64,000 nt of DNA from Pseudomonas flexibilis (GCF_000802425.1 NZ_JRUD01000008.1:62001-126000), one strand, 5' to 3'; shown: positions 16,573 to 25,061, numbered from the stretch's first letter. Notes: generated by a model not told the origin, from the sequence alone. Numbers and translations are program-made.

Positions 16573-17469
16573 TCATCCGCGCGGATGATGCCGGGCGTGC
16601 AGCTCCTGCAGGCGCGTGCGGGCCACGTGTGTGTAGATTTGTGTCGTCGACAGATCGCTGTGGCCGAGCAGCATCTGCACCGAGCGCAGGTCGGCGCCGT
16701 GGTTGAGCAGATGGGTGGCGAAGGCATGCCGCAATGTGTGCGGCGACAGGTGCTTGGCGATCCCCGCCACCCGCGCGTACCGCTTGATGCGGTGCCAGAA
16801 GGTCTGCCGGGTCATCTGCTCGCCCAGGCGACTGGGGAACAGCACATCGCTAGGCCGCCCGGCCAGCAGCGCCGCGCGCCCCTCGCGCAGGTAGCGCTCC
16901 AGCCAGTGCACGGCTTCCTCGCCCAGCGGCACCAGGCGCTCCTTGCTGCCCTTGCCGAACACCCGCACCACGCCCTGGCGCAGATTGAGCTGTTCCAGGG
17001 TCAGCGACACCAGCTCGGTGACCCGCAGCCCGCAGGCGTACAGCACCTCCAGCATGGCGCGGTCGCGCAGTCCCAGAGGCTCGTCCAGATCGGGCGCAGC
17101 CAGCAGCGCCTCGACATCCGCCTCGCTCAAGCTTTGCGGCAGCGAGCGACCCAGGCGCGGCTGCTCGACCAGCAGGGTCGGGTCTTCGCCGATCACCCCT
17201 TCCCGCAACAGAAAGCGGTAGAAACCGCGCAAGCCGGACAGCAGCCGCGCGGTGGAACGCGCGTTGTAGCCCTGGTCGAGCCGCCAGGCCAGATGATCGC
17301 CCAGCGCCTCGCGGGAGACTCCGGTCAGCCCGATACCGCGCTCATGCAGCCAGCCATGAAAGTGCGTCAGGTCGCTGCGGTAGGAGGAACGGGTGTTGGC
17401 CGACAGGCCCTTCTCCAGCCACAGGGCCTGGAGGAAGCGGTCGATCAGCGGGTGGTCGAGGGCGGACAT
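16573..17469 (-). CDS. xerD: Site-specific tyrosine recombinase XerD
   Basis: Acts with XerC at dif to resolve chromosome dimers under FtsK control; 298 aa, the standard length. The N-terminal SAM-like DNA-binding domain spans about 1-95 and the catalytic domain 110-298. The tyrosine recombinase residues are all present: Arg149 (CGLRVTEL), Lys173 (GKGSKER), His244-x-x-Arg247 (HTLRHAFATH), His270 (LLGHSDLSTT) and nucleophile Tyr279 (IYTHV). No integrase-like neighbours or att repeats are seen, so this is the housekeeping gene rather than a mobile integrase. Confidence 0.95.
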   Translation of the reverse strand: MSALDHPLIDRFLQALWLEKGLSANTRSSYRSDLTHFHGWLHERGIGLTGVSREALGDHLAWRLDQGYNARSTARLLSGLRGFYRFLLREGVIGEDPTLLVEQPRLGRSLPQSLSEADVEALLAAPDLDEPLGLRDRAMLEVLYACGLRVTELVSLTLEQLNLRQGVVRVFGKGSKERLVPLGEEAVHWLERYLREGRAALLAGRPSDVLFPSRLGEQMTRQTFWHRIKRYARVAGIAKHLSPHTLRHAFATHLLNHGADLRSVQMLLGHSDLSTTQIYTHVARTRLQELHARHHPRG

Positions 17470-17509
17470 GGCGAGCGCGTGCCTGTTCGGATGATCGAGG
17501 TGCAGTGGA

Positions 17510-17914
17510 TTATGCCTTCTCCCACCCCTCCCGCAGCATCCACCGCACCGCGCACACCCGCCCCGCGCTGACGTCCAGTTCCAGCCAGCGCCCCGGCTGG
17601 GGCCTGTCGGCCTCGAACAGGCGCAGCGTGCCGCTGTACCAGAGCGCCGCAAGCGGGCGGCCGGCGGCCTTGCCGAATACGCGGCGGAACAGGCTACCCG
17701 GCTGCTGGTGGCGCTCCAGCTCGGCCAGGCGCAGCAGGCCGTCGACCACCACCCAGCGCGCCACGTAGCCGCGCCGGCAAGCCGGATGGCGCGCACCCTC
17801 CTCGACGATGCGGGTCATCAGCCCGCGTTCGATGAAATAGCCATCCAGGGGGGTATCCCAGTTGAGATAGCGTGTGCCCTCGAACAGCACGGTATCGGCA
17901 ACCTGATGGGTCAT
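17510..17914 (-). CDS. Unrecognised 134-aa protein, divergent partner of the WYL regulator
   Basis: I do not recognise a named family. The ATG at 17914 has a good AAGGAG ribosome site. The protein is soluble, with no signal or membrane helix. Visible landmarks: TVLFEGTRYLNWDTPLDGYF, ACRRGYVARWVVVDGLLRLAEL and LAALWYSGTLRLFEA. The pattern RGYxAxWxxxDGxLxL followed by AxWYSGTLR recalls small uncharacterised proteins in other bacteria (memory only). Trp, Arg and Tyr are frequent, and the predicted content is mostly beta. It shares a 120-base control region with the divergent WYL-domain gene, which probably regulates it. xerD lies 40 bases downstream on the same strand. Confidence 0.75.
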   Translation of the reverse strand: MTHQVADTVLFEGTRYLNWDTPLDGYFIERGLMTRIVEEGARHPACRRGYVARWVVVDGLLRLAELERHQQPGSLFRRVFGKAAGRPLAALWYSGTLRLFEADRPQPGRWLELDVSAGRVCAVRWMLREGWEKA

Positions 17915-17961
17915 CTGCACTCTCCTTATTACAGCCGGTTCCGCTTGAATAGTGGCGAAAC

Positions 17962-17986
17962 GATATGTAGCGTTACCCGACATATC
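17962..17986. promoter_or_regulatory. Inverted repeat GATATGT-N11-ACATATC
   Basis: Perfect 7-base arms separated by 11 bases, seven bases before the longer palindrome at 17994. Position between divergent genes suggests a protein-binding site or overlapping promoter elements. Confidence 0.45.
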
Positions 17987-17993
17987 CAGAGTG

Positions 17994-18011
17994 TTTACCT
18001 GTACAGGTAAA
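17994..18011. promoter_or_regulatory. Perfect 18-bp palindrome, likely WYL-regulator operator
   Basis: TTTACCTGTACAGGTAAA reads identically on both strands. It lies 23 bases before the WYL gene start and 79 bases before the divergent 134-aa gene. Winged-helix WYL repressors such as BrxR and CapW bind inverted repeats of this size upstream of their own genes, so this is the expected operator; binding itself is inferred. Confidence 0.6.
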
Positions 18012-18034
18012 GTTTTCAGGCAGATGGAGTGAGC

Positions 18035-18907
18035 ATGAAACGCCAACAGTCGATCGAATCCGTGCGCTGGGACCTGGCGCTGCGTTACCGGCTAATCGAG
18101 ACGGTGGCCTGGTGGGAAGGCCGGCTGACCACCAACCACCTGATCCAGAGCTTCGGCATCAGCCGTCAGCAAGCCTCCAGGGACATCAACACCTACATCG
18201 CCGAGCATGCGCCGCATAACCTGACATATGACCGGCACCTGAAGGGCTATGTGCCGACCCGCGACTTCGCGCCGCTGTTCATCGACGACAGCGCCAGCGC
18301 CTACCTGCACCTGCTCAACCAGAACCACGAACGCGCGCCGCACATCGAGGGACTGGCGCTGGCCTATGCGCACACCGAGGTGCTGCGCGTGCCGGATCGC
18401 TCGGTGACCCCCGAGGTGCTGCGCCCGCTGCTGCGTGCCTGCCGCGAGGGGCTGCGCCTGGAGTGCGGCTATGTGTCGTTCGCCACGCCGGATGGCGAAA
18501 CGCGCCTGATCGCGCCGCACACCCTGGTCTACACCGGCATGCGCTGGCATGTGCGCGCCTATTGCGAGCGCAACCGCGACTACCGGGACTTCGTGCTCAG
18601 TCGCCTGCGCGGCACGCCGGAGCTGCTCGACCTGCCCTCCGAGCATGGCCGCGACGGCGACGCCGGCTGGAATGCCGAGGTGCAGGTGATCATCGAGCCG
18701 GACTCGCGCCTGAAGCCCGAGCAGCGGGCGATCATCGAGCACGACTTCGGCATGCGCGACGGCCGGCTGGTGATCGACACGCGGGGCGCGCTGGTGCAGT
18801 ACGTGCTGCAGCGCTACCACATCGACCCGACCAAGGTGCACACCAAGGCAGAGGCCCAGCAGATCGTGGTGGCCAACCTGGATGGGCTGCGGGAATGGCT
18901 GTATTGA
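18035..18907 (+). CDS. WYL-domain transcriptional regulator (HTH-WYL-WCX, BrxR/CapW-like layout)
   Basis: A 290-aa regulator. Residues 15-75 form a winged helix (NHLIQSFGISRQQASRDINTYI as helix-turn-helix). Residues about 139-192 are the WYL domain (RLECGYVSF, TRLIAPHTLVYTGMRWHVRAYCERN, DFVLSRL), whose pocket is thought to sense nucleic-acid or nucleotide ligands. Residues about 213-288 are a WCX-like C-terminal domain (EVQVIIEPDSRLKPEQ, YVLQRYHI). The ATG at 18035 follows GGAG by five bases; a GTG at 18029 is a weaker alternative. This layout matches BrxR/CapW repressors tied to anti-phage systems, but no defence effector is visible beyond the unknown divergent gene. Confidence 0.88.
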   Translation: MKRQQSIESVRWDLALRYRLIETVAWWEGRLTTNHLIQSFGISRQQASRDINTYIAEHAPHNLTYDRHLKGYVPTRDFAPLFIDDSASAYLHLLNQNHERAPHIEGLALAYAHTEVLRVPDRSVTPEVLRPLLRACREGLRLECGYVSFATPDGETRLIAPHTLVYTGMRWHVRAYCERNRDYRDFVLSRLRGTPELLDLPSEHGRDGDAGWNAEVQVIIEPDSRLKPEQRAIIEHDFGMRDGRLVIDTRGALVQYVLQRYHIDPTKVHTKAEAQQIVVANLDGLREWLY

Positions 18908-18918
18908 GCTGCGGCTCT

Positions 18919-19068
18919 GGTGGATCGGTGAAGCGCGATCCTCCCTACGAAGGCGCGCGGCTGGCGGATTGACCTGTAGGGTGGACAACGTCTTTCTTGT
19001 CCACCAACGCGCCGGCACGGCGCGCCTGCGGCGCGTTTGGTGGATCGGTGGAGCGCGATCCACCCTAC
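18919..19068. repeat. Cluster of three REP-like palindromes
   Basis: Units at 18919-18948, 18976-19005 and 19039-19068. The outer two share GGTGGATCGGTG-AGCGCGATC and end CTAC; the middle one is inverted (GTAGGGTGGACAACG). Fills the gap between the convergent WYL and MOSC genes. Confidence 0.78.
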
Positions 19069-19081
19069 GGCATTTGCCGGA

Positions 19082-19885
19082 TCACTCCAGCAGCTCGACC
19101 GGCATGCCCACTTCCAGCCAGCCCTGGCCGTCGACCAGCAGGTTCTGGCCGAACATCACGCCCTTGTCGCTCTTGCGATAGCGCGCCAGGGTGGCCAGCG
19201 GTTCCTGGTCGGCGCTGCGCTCGCCGCTATCCGGGTCGAGGGTGGTGATGATGCAGCGGGTGCAGGGTTTGACCGGGCGCAGGATCAGCTCGCCGATGCG
19301 GATGCGCCGCCAGCCGTCCTCGGCATAGGGGTCGCTACCGGCAATCACCAGGTTCGGACGGAAGCGGCGCATTTCCAGCGGCCGGCCCACGCGGGCCGAC
19401 AGGTCGTCGAGCGAAGCCTGACCGATCAGCAGCAGCGGAAAGCCATCGGCGAGGGCCACATGCTGGCCGGGCTCGGCATACTTAAGATCCACCTGGCGGG
19501 CCCGCTCGGGCGGCAGATAAACGAGACGGCAGGCACGCCCCAGCCACTGGCTGAGCCACTCGGCGGCGGCGTCACCGGCATCGGCGGCCGACGGTTCGTC
19601 CTTCCAGATGCTCACACGGCGCAGCGGCGCCTCTTCCGCTGGCACCGGCACGTCGAGGTCCGGCATGCCCGGCGCGCGCAGGCGCACCCCCTGCTCAGCC
19701 TTCCAGCGCGCCAGCAACTGGGTCATCTGCGGCAGCACCCGCTGAGTGAGGAATCGGCCGCTGTCGGCTTCCACCAGCATCCATCGGCGGTCGCCGCGAA
19801 TGCCCAGGCCGTCGACCCAGGCGCGGTCGAGGGACTCGCCGATGGCGGATTTCAGGGGGTAGCGATATAGCGCGGCGAGCTGCAT
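19082..19885 (-). CDS. MOSC domain protein, YcbX-like
   Basis: A 267-aa cytosolic protein with an N-terminal MOSC_N beta-barrel (LAALYRYPLKSAIGESLDRAWVDGLGIRGDRRWMLV, about 3-120) and a C-terminal MOSC domain (about 125-265) with RFRPNLVIAGSDPYAEDGW and the probable molybdenum-ligand cysteine in VKPCTRCIITTLDPDSG. In E. coli the related YcbX reduces N-hydroxylated compounds using Moco and an added [2Fe-2S] domain; that ferredoxin domain is missing here, so an external electron donor would be needed. Moco genes lie 2-5 kb away. Confidence 0.88.
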   Translation of the reverse strand: MQLAALYRYPLKSAIGESLDRAWVDGLGIRGDRRWMLVEADSGRFLTQRVLPQMTQLLARWKAEQGVRLRAPGMPDLDVPVPAEEAPLRRVSIWKDEPSAADAGDAAAEWLSQWLGRACRLVYLPPERARQVDLKYAEPGQHVALADGFPLLLIGQASLDDLSARVGRPLEMRRFRPNLVIAGSDPYAEDGWRRIRIGELILRPVKPCTRCIITTLDPDSGERSADQEPLATLARYRKSDKGVMFGQNLLVDGQGWLEVGMPVELLE

Positions 19886-19952
19886 GACGGCCTCGATCGG
19901 TGGTGAGCGGAAGGCGCCAGCATAATCGGCGGCCTTCCGTCACGCACGAGGA

Positions 19953-20876
19953 TCAGGCGTCGCGCTGCAGGCGATCGCGGATCACGTCGATCAGGCGTTC
20001 CGGCTGGAACTTGGAGAGGAAGTTGTCGCAGCCGACCTTCCTGACCATCGCCTCGTTGAACGAGCCCGACAGGGAGGTGTGCAGTACCACGTACAGGTCC
20101 TTCATGCGCGGGTCGTTGCGGATCTCGGCGGTCAGCCGGTAACCGTCCATCTCCGGCATCTCCGCGTCGGTGAACACCATCAGCAGCTTCTCGTTGAGGT
20201 CGTGGCCCTCGTCGGCCCACTGGCGCAGCTTGCGCAGGCCCATCTGGCCGTTGCTGGCGGTGTGGATCTTCAAGTTCAGCTGGCTGAGGGTCTCCGTCAG
20301 CTGGGCGAGCGCCACACTGGAGTCGTCCACCAGCAGCACCTCGCGACCGGCGGCGCGGGCGAGAATCGGATCGGCCAGACGCTCGCTGGAAACGCGGGCG
20401 TTGTAGGGCACGATCTCGGCCAGCACCTTCTCCACGTCGATGACTTCCACCAGCTGGTCATCCACGCGGGTGATGGAGGTCAGGTAGTGGGAACGGCCGC
20501 TGCCACCGGGTGGCGGCTGCACCTCTTCCCAGTTGAGGTTGTAGATGCGCTCGACGCTGCTCACCAGGAAGGCCTGCACCGAGCGGTTGTACTCGGCGAC
20601 GATGATGGTGTTGGCCTCCGGCTGCAGCGGGCGCATGCCAATGGCCTTGGACAGGTCGATCACCGGCAGGGTCTGGCCGCGCAGGTTGATCACCCCGCAC
20701 ACGCACGGATGGCGGTGCGGCATGCGGTTGAGGCGCGGCAGGTGCAGGACCTCCTGCACCTTGAAGACGTTGATCGCGAAGAGCTGCCGCCCGGCGAGGC
20801 GGAACAGCAGAATTTCCAGGCGATTTTCACCCACCAGCTGGGTGCGCTGATCGACCGAGTCGAGAATACTCGCCAT
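19953..20876 (-). CDS. cheV: Chemotaxis coupling protein CheV
   Basis: A CheW domain fused to a receiver domain, 307 aa. Residues about 15-165 are CheW-like (LLFRLAGRQLFAINVFKVQEVLHL, GVINLRGQTLPVIDLSKAIGM) and couple chemoreceptors to CheA. Residues about 180-305 are the receiver (EVLLVDDSSVALAQLTETL, phospho-acceptor Asp in LMVFTDAEMPEMDGYRL, Lys in NFLSKFQPERL). Phosphorylation is thought to aid adaptation. It is a single-gene unit away from the main che cluster, between the MOSC and lipid kinase genes. Confidence 0.94.
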   Translation of the reverse strand: MASILDSVDQRTQLVGENRLEILLFRLAGRQLFAINVFKVQEVLHLPRLNRMPHRHPCVCGVINLRGQTLPVIDLSKAIGMRPLQPEANTIIVAEYNRSVQAFLVSSVERIYNLNWEEVQPPPGGSGRSHYLTSITRVDDQLVEVIDVEKVLAEIVPYNARVSSERLADPILARAAGREVLLVDDSSVALAQLTETLSQLNLKIHTASNGQMGLRKLRQWADEGHDLNEKLLMVFTDAEMPEMDGYRLTAEIRNDPRMKDLYVVLHTSLSGSFNEAMVRKVGCDNFLSKFQPERLIDVIRDRLQRDA

Positions 20877-21002
20877 GTGCTTACCTGACGTCGAAGTGAG
20901 TTGCGGCGCAACGTTTCAAAAGTTATCGGCCGCGACGCCAGCGAGTTTAATATCAAACCGGCATCACGCAGGAATGCAGACCAAAGGCAGCGCTCGGCCG
21001 CG

Positions 21003-21908
21003 TCACTCCGCCGCAGCCCCGGTCAGCAGCGGCGAATCCACTGGCAGATGCAGACGCAGGAGCTGCGGGCGCACTTCGAAACGCACCCGGGGGCTGTGCA
21101 CAGGCTCCCCATCGAGGTTCAGGTCCAGCCCGTCCGGCGCCTCGACCTCCAGCCAGGGCAAGCGGGCGGTCACGGCGACCGTATCCAGCCCGAGCATGCC
21201 GCCGCTCAGCATTACCCGCAGGGTTTCGCCGACATCCTGCGGCGCGGGAATCAGGCAGAGATCGAGCATCCCGTCGGTGATGGTCGCGCGCGGGCAGAGG
21301 GCGTGACCGCCTCCGGCCTGGCGCCCATTGCCCACGCCCATGGCCAGGAAATCACCTTGCCAGTCGAAGCCGGGACCATGGAAACGGCCGAAGGCGCTGC
21401 GCACCTCGGCGAAGCGGGTGAGTCCGGTGAGCAGGTAAGCGCCACCGCCGAGCACCTTCTTCAGCTCCTCCGAGGTATTGGCGGTGACCAGCGAGCCGAA
21501 GCCGCCGGTGGCCATGTTGACGAACAAGCGCTCATTGGCCATGCCCACGTCGACCGGCGTGGGTTGCAGCTCCAGCAGCGCCAGTGCGGCGTCCGGCTCC
21601 AGGGGAACCTGCGCGGCCCGGGCGAAGTCGTTGGCCGACCCCAGCGGCAGCAGGGCCAGACTGGCATCCCCCTGCAGCTCGATCAGCGCCGAGGCCACCT
21701 CGTTGAGAGTGCCGTCGCCGCCGCCGGCAATCAGGCAGGGGTAACCGGCCCGCAGCCCCTCCTCCACCAGGCGCCGCGCGTCGCCGGCTTCCCAGGTCAG
21801 GCGCACCGCGAGCTCCCAGCCCCGCTCACGACACGCCTGGACCGCCTCGCGCACCGCCTCGTTCTGCGCCTGCTTGCCGTGCAGAATCAGCCACGCCCGC
21901 CGCTGCAT
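21003..21908 (-). CDS. yegS: Lipid kinase, YegS/DGK catalytic family
   Basis: A 301-aa soluble kinase expected to phosphorylate a lipid such as phosphatidylglycerol or diacylglycerol at the membrane. The diacylglycerol-kinase catalytic domain occupies about 5-130: the nucleotide-binding GGGDGTLNEVASALIEL and LLPLGSANDFARA are diagnostic. The C-terminal beta-sandwich carries DGMLDLCLIPA and LDLNLDGEPVHSPRVRFEV. GGAGG stands six bases before the ATG at 21908; a much longer in-frame upstream stretch runs through REP elements and into moeA and is not coding. Substrate is not decided by sequence. Confidence 0.9.
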   Translation of the reverse strand: MQRRAWLILHGKQAQNEAVREAVQACRERGWELAVRLTWEAGDARRLVEEGLRAGYPCLIAGGGDGTLNEVASALIELQGDASLALLPLGSANDFARAAQVPLEPDAALALLELQPTPVDVGMANERLFVNMATGGFGSLVTANTSEELKKVLGGGAYLLTGLTRFAEVRSAFGRFHGPGFDWQGDFLAMGVGNGRQAGGGHALCPRATITDGMLDLCLIPAPQDVGETLRVMLSGGMLGLDTVAVTARLPWLEVEAPDGLDLNLDGEPVHSPRVRFEVRPQLLRLHLPVDSPLLTGAAAE

Positions 21909-21996
21909 GAATGCCTCCTGGTTCCGTGCTGCCGCAGCATTGGAAAGCACCGCAGGGAGGATGGTTCGAGGCAGGCATGGACCTGCAAGAGCGACT

Positions 21997-22105
21997 GTAG
22001 GAGCGACTTCAGTCGCGAGCTTTTTTTTGGGGAGGAGGTGCCCGACCAGGGCCGTCCAGCCATGCTGAACCTGCGCGGAAAACATCGCGGCTGAAGCCGC
22101 TCCTA
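21997..22105. repeat. REP pair of the GTAGGAGCGNCTTCAG family
   Basis: Inverted copies at 21997-22019 (GTAGGAGCGACTTCAGTCGC) and 22084-22105 (ATCGCGGCTGAAGCCGCTCC), 64 bases apart, between moeA and the lipid kinase gene. Same family as at 15.7 kb. Confidence 0.8.
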
Positions 22106-22132
22106 AAAAACGGGGCCGCGCGGCATCCCGCG

Positions 22133-23329
22133 CTAGCCCAGCAGCTCGCTGAACGGAATGAAGCGCACCGGCGCTCCCTCGGCGAAGGTGCGTTCCTCGC
22201 GCACTTCCACCAGCCCATCGGCCCAGGCGGCGCTGCGCAACACGCCGGAGCTCTGGTTCGGGTGCGGCACGGCGCGCCCCTGTTCCAGACGAGCGCGCAA
22301 GTACTCGCGGCGGTTGCCGGCGCGCTCCCAGGCGAAGCCGGCCGGCACCTCGACGCCCAGCGGTTCGACGGCCTCGACACCCAGGCGGCGCAGCAGATAG
22401 GGGCGCGCCAGCAGGCCGAAGGTCACCAGCGTGGAGGCCGGGTTGCCCGGCAGGCCGAGCACCGGCACGCCCCGGTAATGTCCGCAGGTCAGCGGCTTGC
22501 CGGGCTTGATGGCGAGCTTCCACAGCGCCAGGTCGCCGGCTTCACGCAGCACTTGGCCGAGGTAATCGGCTTCGCCGACCGACACGCCGCCGGTGGAGAG
22601 AATCAGGTCCACCTCGCCCACTCCGGCCAGTGCCGCGCGCGTGGCCTGCAGGTCGTCCGCCAGGATGCCGGCGTCGCGCATCTCACAGCCCAGCCGCATT
22701 AGCCAGGCGGCCAGCAGGCGACGGTTGCTGTTGTAGATCTGCCCCGGCCCCAGCGGCTGCCCGGGCTCGACCAGCTCGTCACCGGTGGACAGCAGCGCCA
22801 CCCGGGGCCGACGACGCACCGTCACGGTGCCGATACCGATGCTGGCGGCCAGTGCCAGTTCGATCGGGCCGAGCTGTGAACCGGCCGCCAGCAGTGTCTC
22901 GCCAGTACGGACTTCCTGGCCGCGCGGGCGGACATTGCGTCCCGGGCGCAAGGCTTCGAGGAAGCGCACGCGACCGTCCGCCAGCACCTCGGTGTTTTCC
23001 TGCATCTCCACGCAGTCGGCGCCGGGCGGCAGCGGCGCGCCGGTGAAGATGCGCGCGCAGGTGCCCGGTTTCAGCGGCTGCGGCGCGCTGCCGGCGAGGA
23101 TGCGCTGGCTGACCGGCAGCGGCTCGCCCTGCCCGTCGGCCAGGCGCAGGGCGTAGCCATCCATGGCGCTGTTGTCCCAGGGCGGCAGGTCCAGCCCGGC
23201 GATCAGCGGCGCCGCGAGGACCCGGCCGTCGGCCTGCTCCAGCGGCACGGATTCGCGCTCGTCGAGCGGCGTCTGCGCGGCCCAGACCAGCAGGCGCCGC
23301 AGAGCCTCCTCGACGCTGAGCAGGCTCAT
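22133..23329 (-). CDS. moeA: Molybdopterin molybdenumtransferase MoeA
   Basis: Inserts molybdate into adenylated molybdopterin to give Moco; 398 aa. Features: the N-terminal MoeA domains with PPWDNSAMDGYALRLADG and ARIFTGAPLPPGADCVEMQE, the MPT-binding core VALLSTGDELVEPGQPLGPGQI, ILSTGGVSVGEADYL, and KPGKPLTCGHYRGVPVLGLPGNPAS. The C-terminal domain IV is present. The start MSLLSVEEAL at 23329 overlaps the moaB stop by four bases, so the genes are translationally coupled. Confidence 0.95.
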   Translation of the reverse strand: MSLLSVEEALRRLLVWAAQTPLDERESVPLEQADGRVLAAPLIAGLDLPPWDNSAMDGYALRLADGQGEPLPVSQRILAGSAPQPLKPGTCARIFTGAPLPPGADCVEMQENTEVLADGRVRFLEALRPGRNVRPRGQEVRTGETLLAAGSQLGPIELALAASIGIGTVTVRRRPRVALLSTGDELVEPGQPLGPGQIYNSNRRLLAAWLMRLGCEMRDAGILADDLQATRAALAGVGEVDLILSTGGVSVGEADYLGQVLREAGDLALWKLAIKPGKPLTCGHYRGVPVLGLPGNPASTLVTFGLLARPYLLRRLGVEAVEPLGVEVPAGFAWERAGNRREYLRARLEQGRAVPHPNQSSGVLRSAAWADGLVEVREERTFAEGAPVRFIPFSELLG

Positions 23330-23865
23330 TCGCGGCTCTCGCAGGCGGCGGCCATGCGCAGGTGCGGCACGAAGTTGCAGGGCCGGTGGCTGGCGTCCAG
23401 CTGCTGGGCGAGGATGCCGTCCCAGGCGGTGCGACAGGCGTTGGTGGAGCCCGGCAGGCAGCACACCAGGGTGCCATTGGCCAGCCCGGCCAGGGCGCGC
23501 GACTGCATCGTGGAGGTGCCGATGTCCGTGTAGGAGATCTGCCGGAACAGCTCGCCGAAGCCGTCGACCTGCTTGTCCAGCAGGCAGGTGACGGCTTCCG
23601 GCGTGCTGTCGCGCGCGGTGAAGCCGGTGCCGCCGGTGATCAGCACCACCTGCACCGATGCATCGGCGATCCAGGCGGCCACCAGCGCGCGTATGTGGTA
23701 GAGGTCGTCCTTGAGCAGCACGCGGTCGGCCAGCCGGTGGCCGGCTTCGGTCAGGCGCTCGACCAGCAATTGCCCGGAGGTGTCGGTCTGCAGGGTGCGG
23801 GTGTCGCTGACGGTCAGGACGGCGATGTTCAGCGGAGTGAAGGGAACGGCAGCCTTGTGGGACAT
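23326..23865 (-). CDS. moaB: Molybdenum cofactor biosynthesis protein MoaB
   Basis: A 179-aa MoaB/MogA-fold protein, acting in molybdopterin adenylylation or a related step. The MPT-binding signature is clear: VVLITGGTGFTARDSTPEAV, plus LNIAVLTVSDTRTLQTDTSGQ at the N-terminus and CLPGSTNACRTAWDGIL near the end. Start preceded by AGGATCC. It is divergent from mobA across 75 bases, so all three Moco genes probably share one control region. Confidence 0.94.
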   Translation of the reverse strand: MSHKAAVPFTPLNIAVLTVSDTRTLQTDTSGQLLVERLTEAGHRLADRVLLKDDLYHIRALVAAWIADASVQVVLITGGTGFTARDSTPEAVTCLLDKQVDGFGELFRQISYTDIGTSTMQSRALAGLANGTLVCCLPGSTNACRTAWDGILAQQLDASHRPCNFVPHLRMAAACESRE

Positions 23866-23876
23866 GGAGGATCCTG

Positions 23877-23905
23877 TTGAGGGTTCACAATGCCGGTGTT
23901 ATATC
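23877..23905 (+). promoter_or_regulatory. Candidate sigma-70 promoter of mobA
   Basis: TTGAGG and TATATC with a 17-base spacer, about 35 bases before the mobA GTG. Lies in the moaB-mobA divergent gap. Confidence 0.45.
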
Positions 23906-23940
23906 ACAGGCCTTTCGCCACCCGTCCCAGGAGCCCCATC

Positions 23941-24516
23941 GTGCCAACGCTTCCCTCTCTTGCGCCCTGCTCCGTGCTGCTGCTGGCCGGTGGGCGCGGT
24001 CAGCGCATGGGTGGGCGCGACAAGGGGCTGGTGCCGTGGCGCGGCCGACCGATGATCGCCTGGCTGCATGATGTCGTGCGCCCGCTCACCGATGACCTGA
24101 TCGTCTCGTGCAACCGCAACGCCGAGTGCTACCAGCCCTTTGCCGATCAACTGGTGTCGGATGCCGAGCCGGACTTCCCCGGCCCGCTGGCCGGCATTCG
24201 CGCCGGCCTCGCCGTGGCACGGCATCCCTGGCTGCTGGTGCTGCCCTGCGATGCACCCAGGGTGGACAGTGCCCTACTGACGAGCATGCGGCAGGCCGCC
24301 CTGCCAGGCCGTCCGTTGCTGCTGCGCCAGGGTGCGCAGTGGCAACCGCTGTTCTGCCTACTGCCGACCCGCGTGCTACCCGACCTGGAGCGCGCCTGGC
24401 AGGAAGGCCAGCGCAGCCCCCGGCATATCTTCACCGCTATGGGCGCCGTGGCGCTCGACTGCACCGAGGACGATGACCGGCTGGCCAATCTCAACAGTCC
24501 GGAGCTGCTGCAATGA
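23941..24516 (+). CDS. mobA: Molybdenum cofactor guanylyltransferase MobA
   Basis: Attaches GMP to Mo-molybdopterin to form the bis-MGD cofactor of DMSO-reductase-type enzymes; 191 aa. The nucleotidyltransferase loop [24 protein letters not shown] and the [11 protein letters not shown] and [13 protein letters not shown] segments are diagnostic. The start is GTG at 23941 ([10 protein letters not shown]), with CAGGAG eight bases upstream; an ATG at 23890 would place the promoter inside the gene. It opens away from moaB-moeA and is followed by tRNA-Pro on the same strand. Confidence 0.93.
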   Translation: MPTLPSLAPCSVLLLAGGRGQRMGGRDKGLVPWRGRPMIAWLHDVVRPLTDDLIVSCNRNAECYQPFADQLVSDAEPDFPGPLAGIRAGLAVARHPWLLVLPCDAPRVDSALLTSMRQAALPGRPLLLRQGAQWQPLFCLLPTRVLPDLERAWQEGQRSPRHIFTAMGAVALDCTEDDDRLANLNSPELLQ

Positions 24517-24592
24517 GTCCGTTTGACGGAATGCCGTGCCCAGCGGCAAAACGCCTGCATCCCGCCCTGCAAAAAAATTTTCGCCTAACCCC

Positions 24593-24620
24593 TTGTGCAT
24601 CAAAAGTTTTTCGGTAGAAT
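24593..24620 (+). promoter_or_regulatory. Promoter of tRNA-Pro
   Basis: TTGTGC and TAGAAT separated by 16 bases, then the GC-rich discriminator GCGCGCC, the same discriminator as in the tRNA-Ser promoter. The tRNA starts 14 bases after the -10. Confidence 0.72.
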
Positions 24621-24634
24621 GCGCGCCATCCAAA

Positions 24635-24711
24635 CGGAGCGTAGCGCAGCTTGGTAGCGCGTCTCGTTCGGGACGAGAAGGTCGCTGGTTCGAATCCAGT
24701 CGCTCCGACCA
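24635..24711 (+). tRNA. tRNA-Pro (anticodon CGG)
   Basis: Seventy-seven bases with encoded CCA. Acceptor arms CGGAGCG and CGCTCCG pair fully. The anticodon arm CTCG-TTCGGGA-CGAG gives anticodon CGG, which reads CCG. The T arm contains GGTTCGAATCC. No foreign element is attached at the 3' end; a terminator follows after 13 bases. Confidence 0.96.
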
Positions 24712-24724
24712 AATCCCCGCAAAA

Positions 24725-24746
24725 CCCCGCCTCACGGCGGGGTTTT
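24725..24746 (+). terminator. Terminator of tRNA-Pro
   Basis: CCCCGCC-TCAC-GGCGGGG stem-loop followed by TTTT, 13 bases past the tRNA; flanking A and T residues lengthen the stem. Confidence 0.88.
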
Positions 24747-25061
24747 GTCATTCCGAAAACTGTTCCGCGCCGCCCTGACGAGACGCCGGAAAACAGTCAT
24801 CAAGTCGTCAAACTCTCCGAGCATTCTGGCAGGCGATCACTGGTCGCTGACACAGCCAGAACCCCGGCAAACCCTGGCAACCCGGCTAAGCTGATCTCTC
24901 GACGGCACCGCACGGGCCACCCTGACAGCTGTTCCGGCCCATTAATTGCTTGAAATCAGGCACGGAACCATCGCCCCCGATGTCGCTCCCATACAGGCGG
25001 ACCTCTTCAGGCCCCCGCCCCAAGCGAACCGGGCGCCACCAAGACAATAAAAGGAAGAACC
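24747..25061. other. Gene-free stretch between tRNA-Pro and a small gene
   Basis: About 315 bases without a supported gene. Nothing palindromic or repeated stands out. The end carries AAAGGAAG, the ribosome site of the 73-aa gene. A relatively AT-rich patch near 24935-24955 may contain that gene's promoter, but no clear -35/-10 pair was found. Confidence 0.5.

Noticed and set aside
16573-17469. Tyrosine recombinase as a sign of an integrated element
   Set aside because: Length, motifs and the dsbC neighbour identify housekeeping XerD; no att repeats or phage genes nearby.
24635-24711. tRNA-Pro as an island insertion site
   Set aside because: Followed directly by its own terminator and ordinary chromosomal genes; no integrase or repeated tRNA end.
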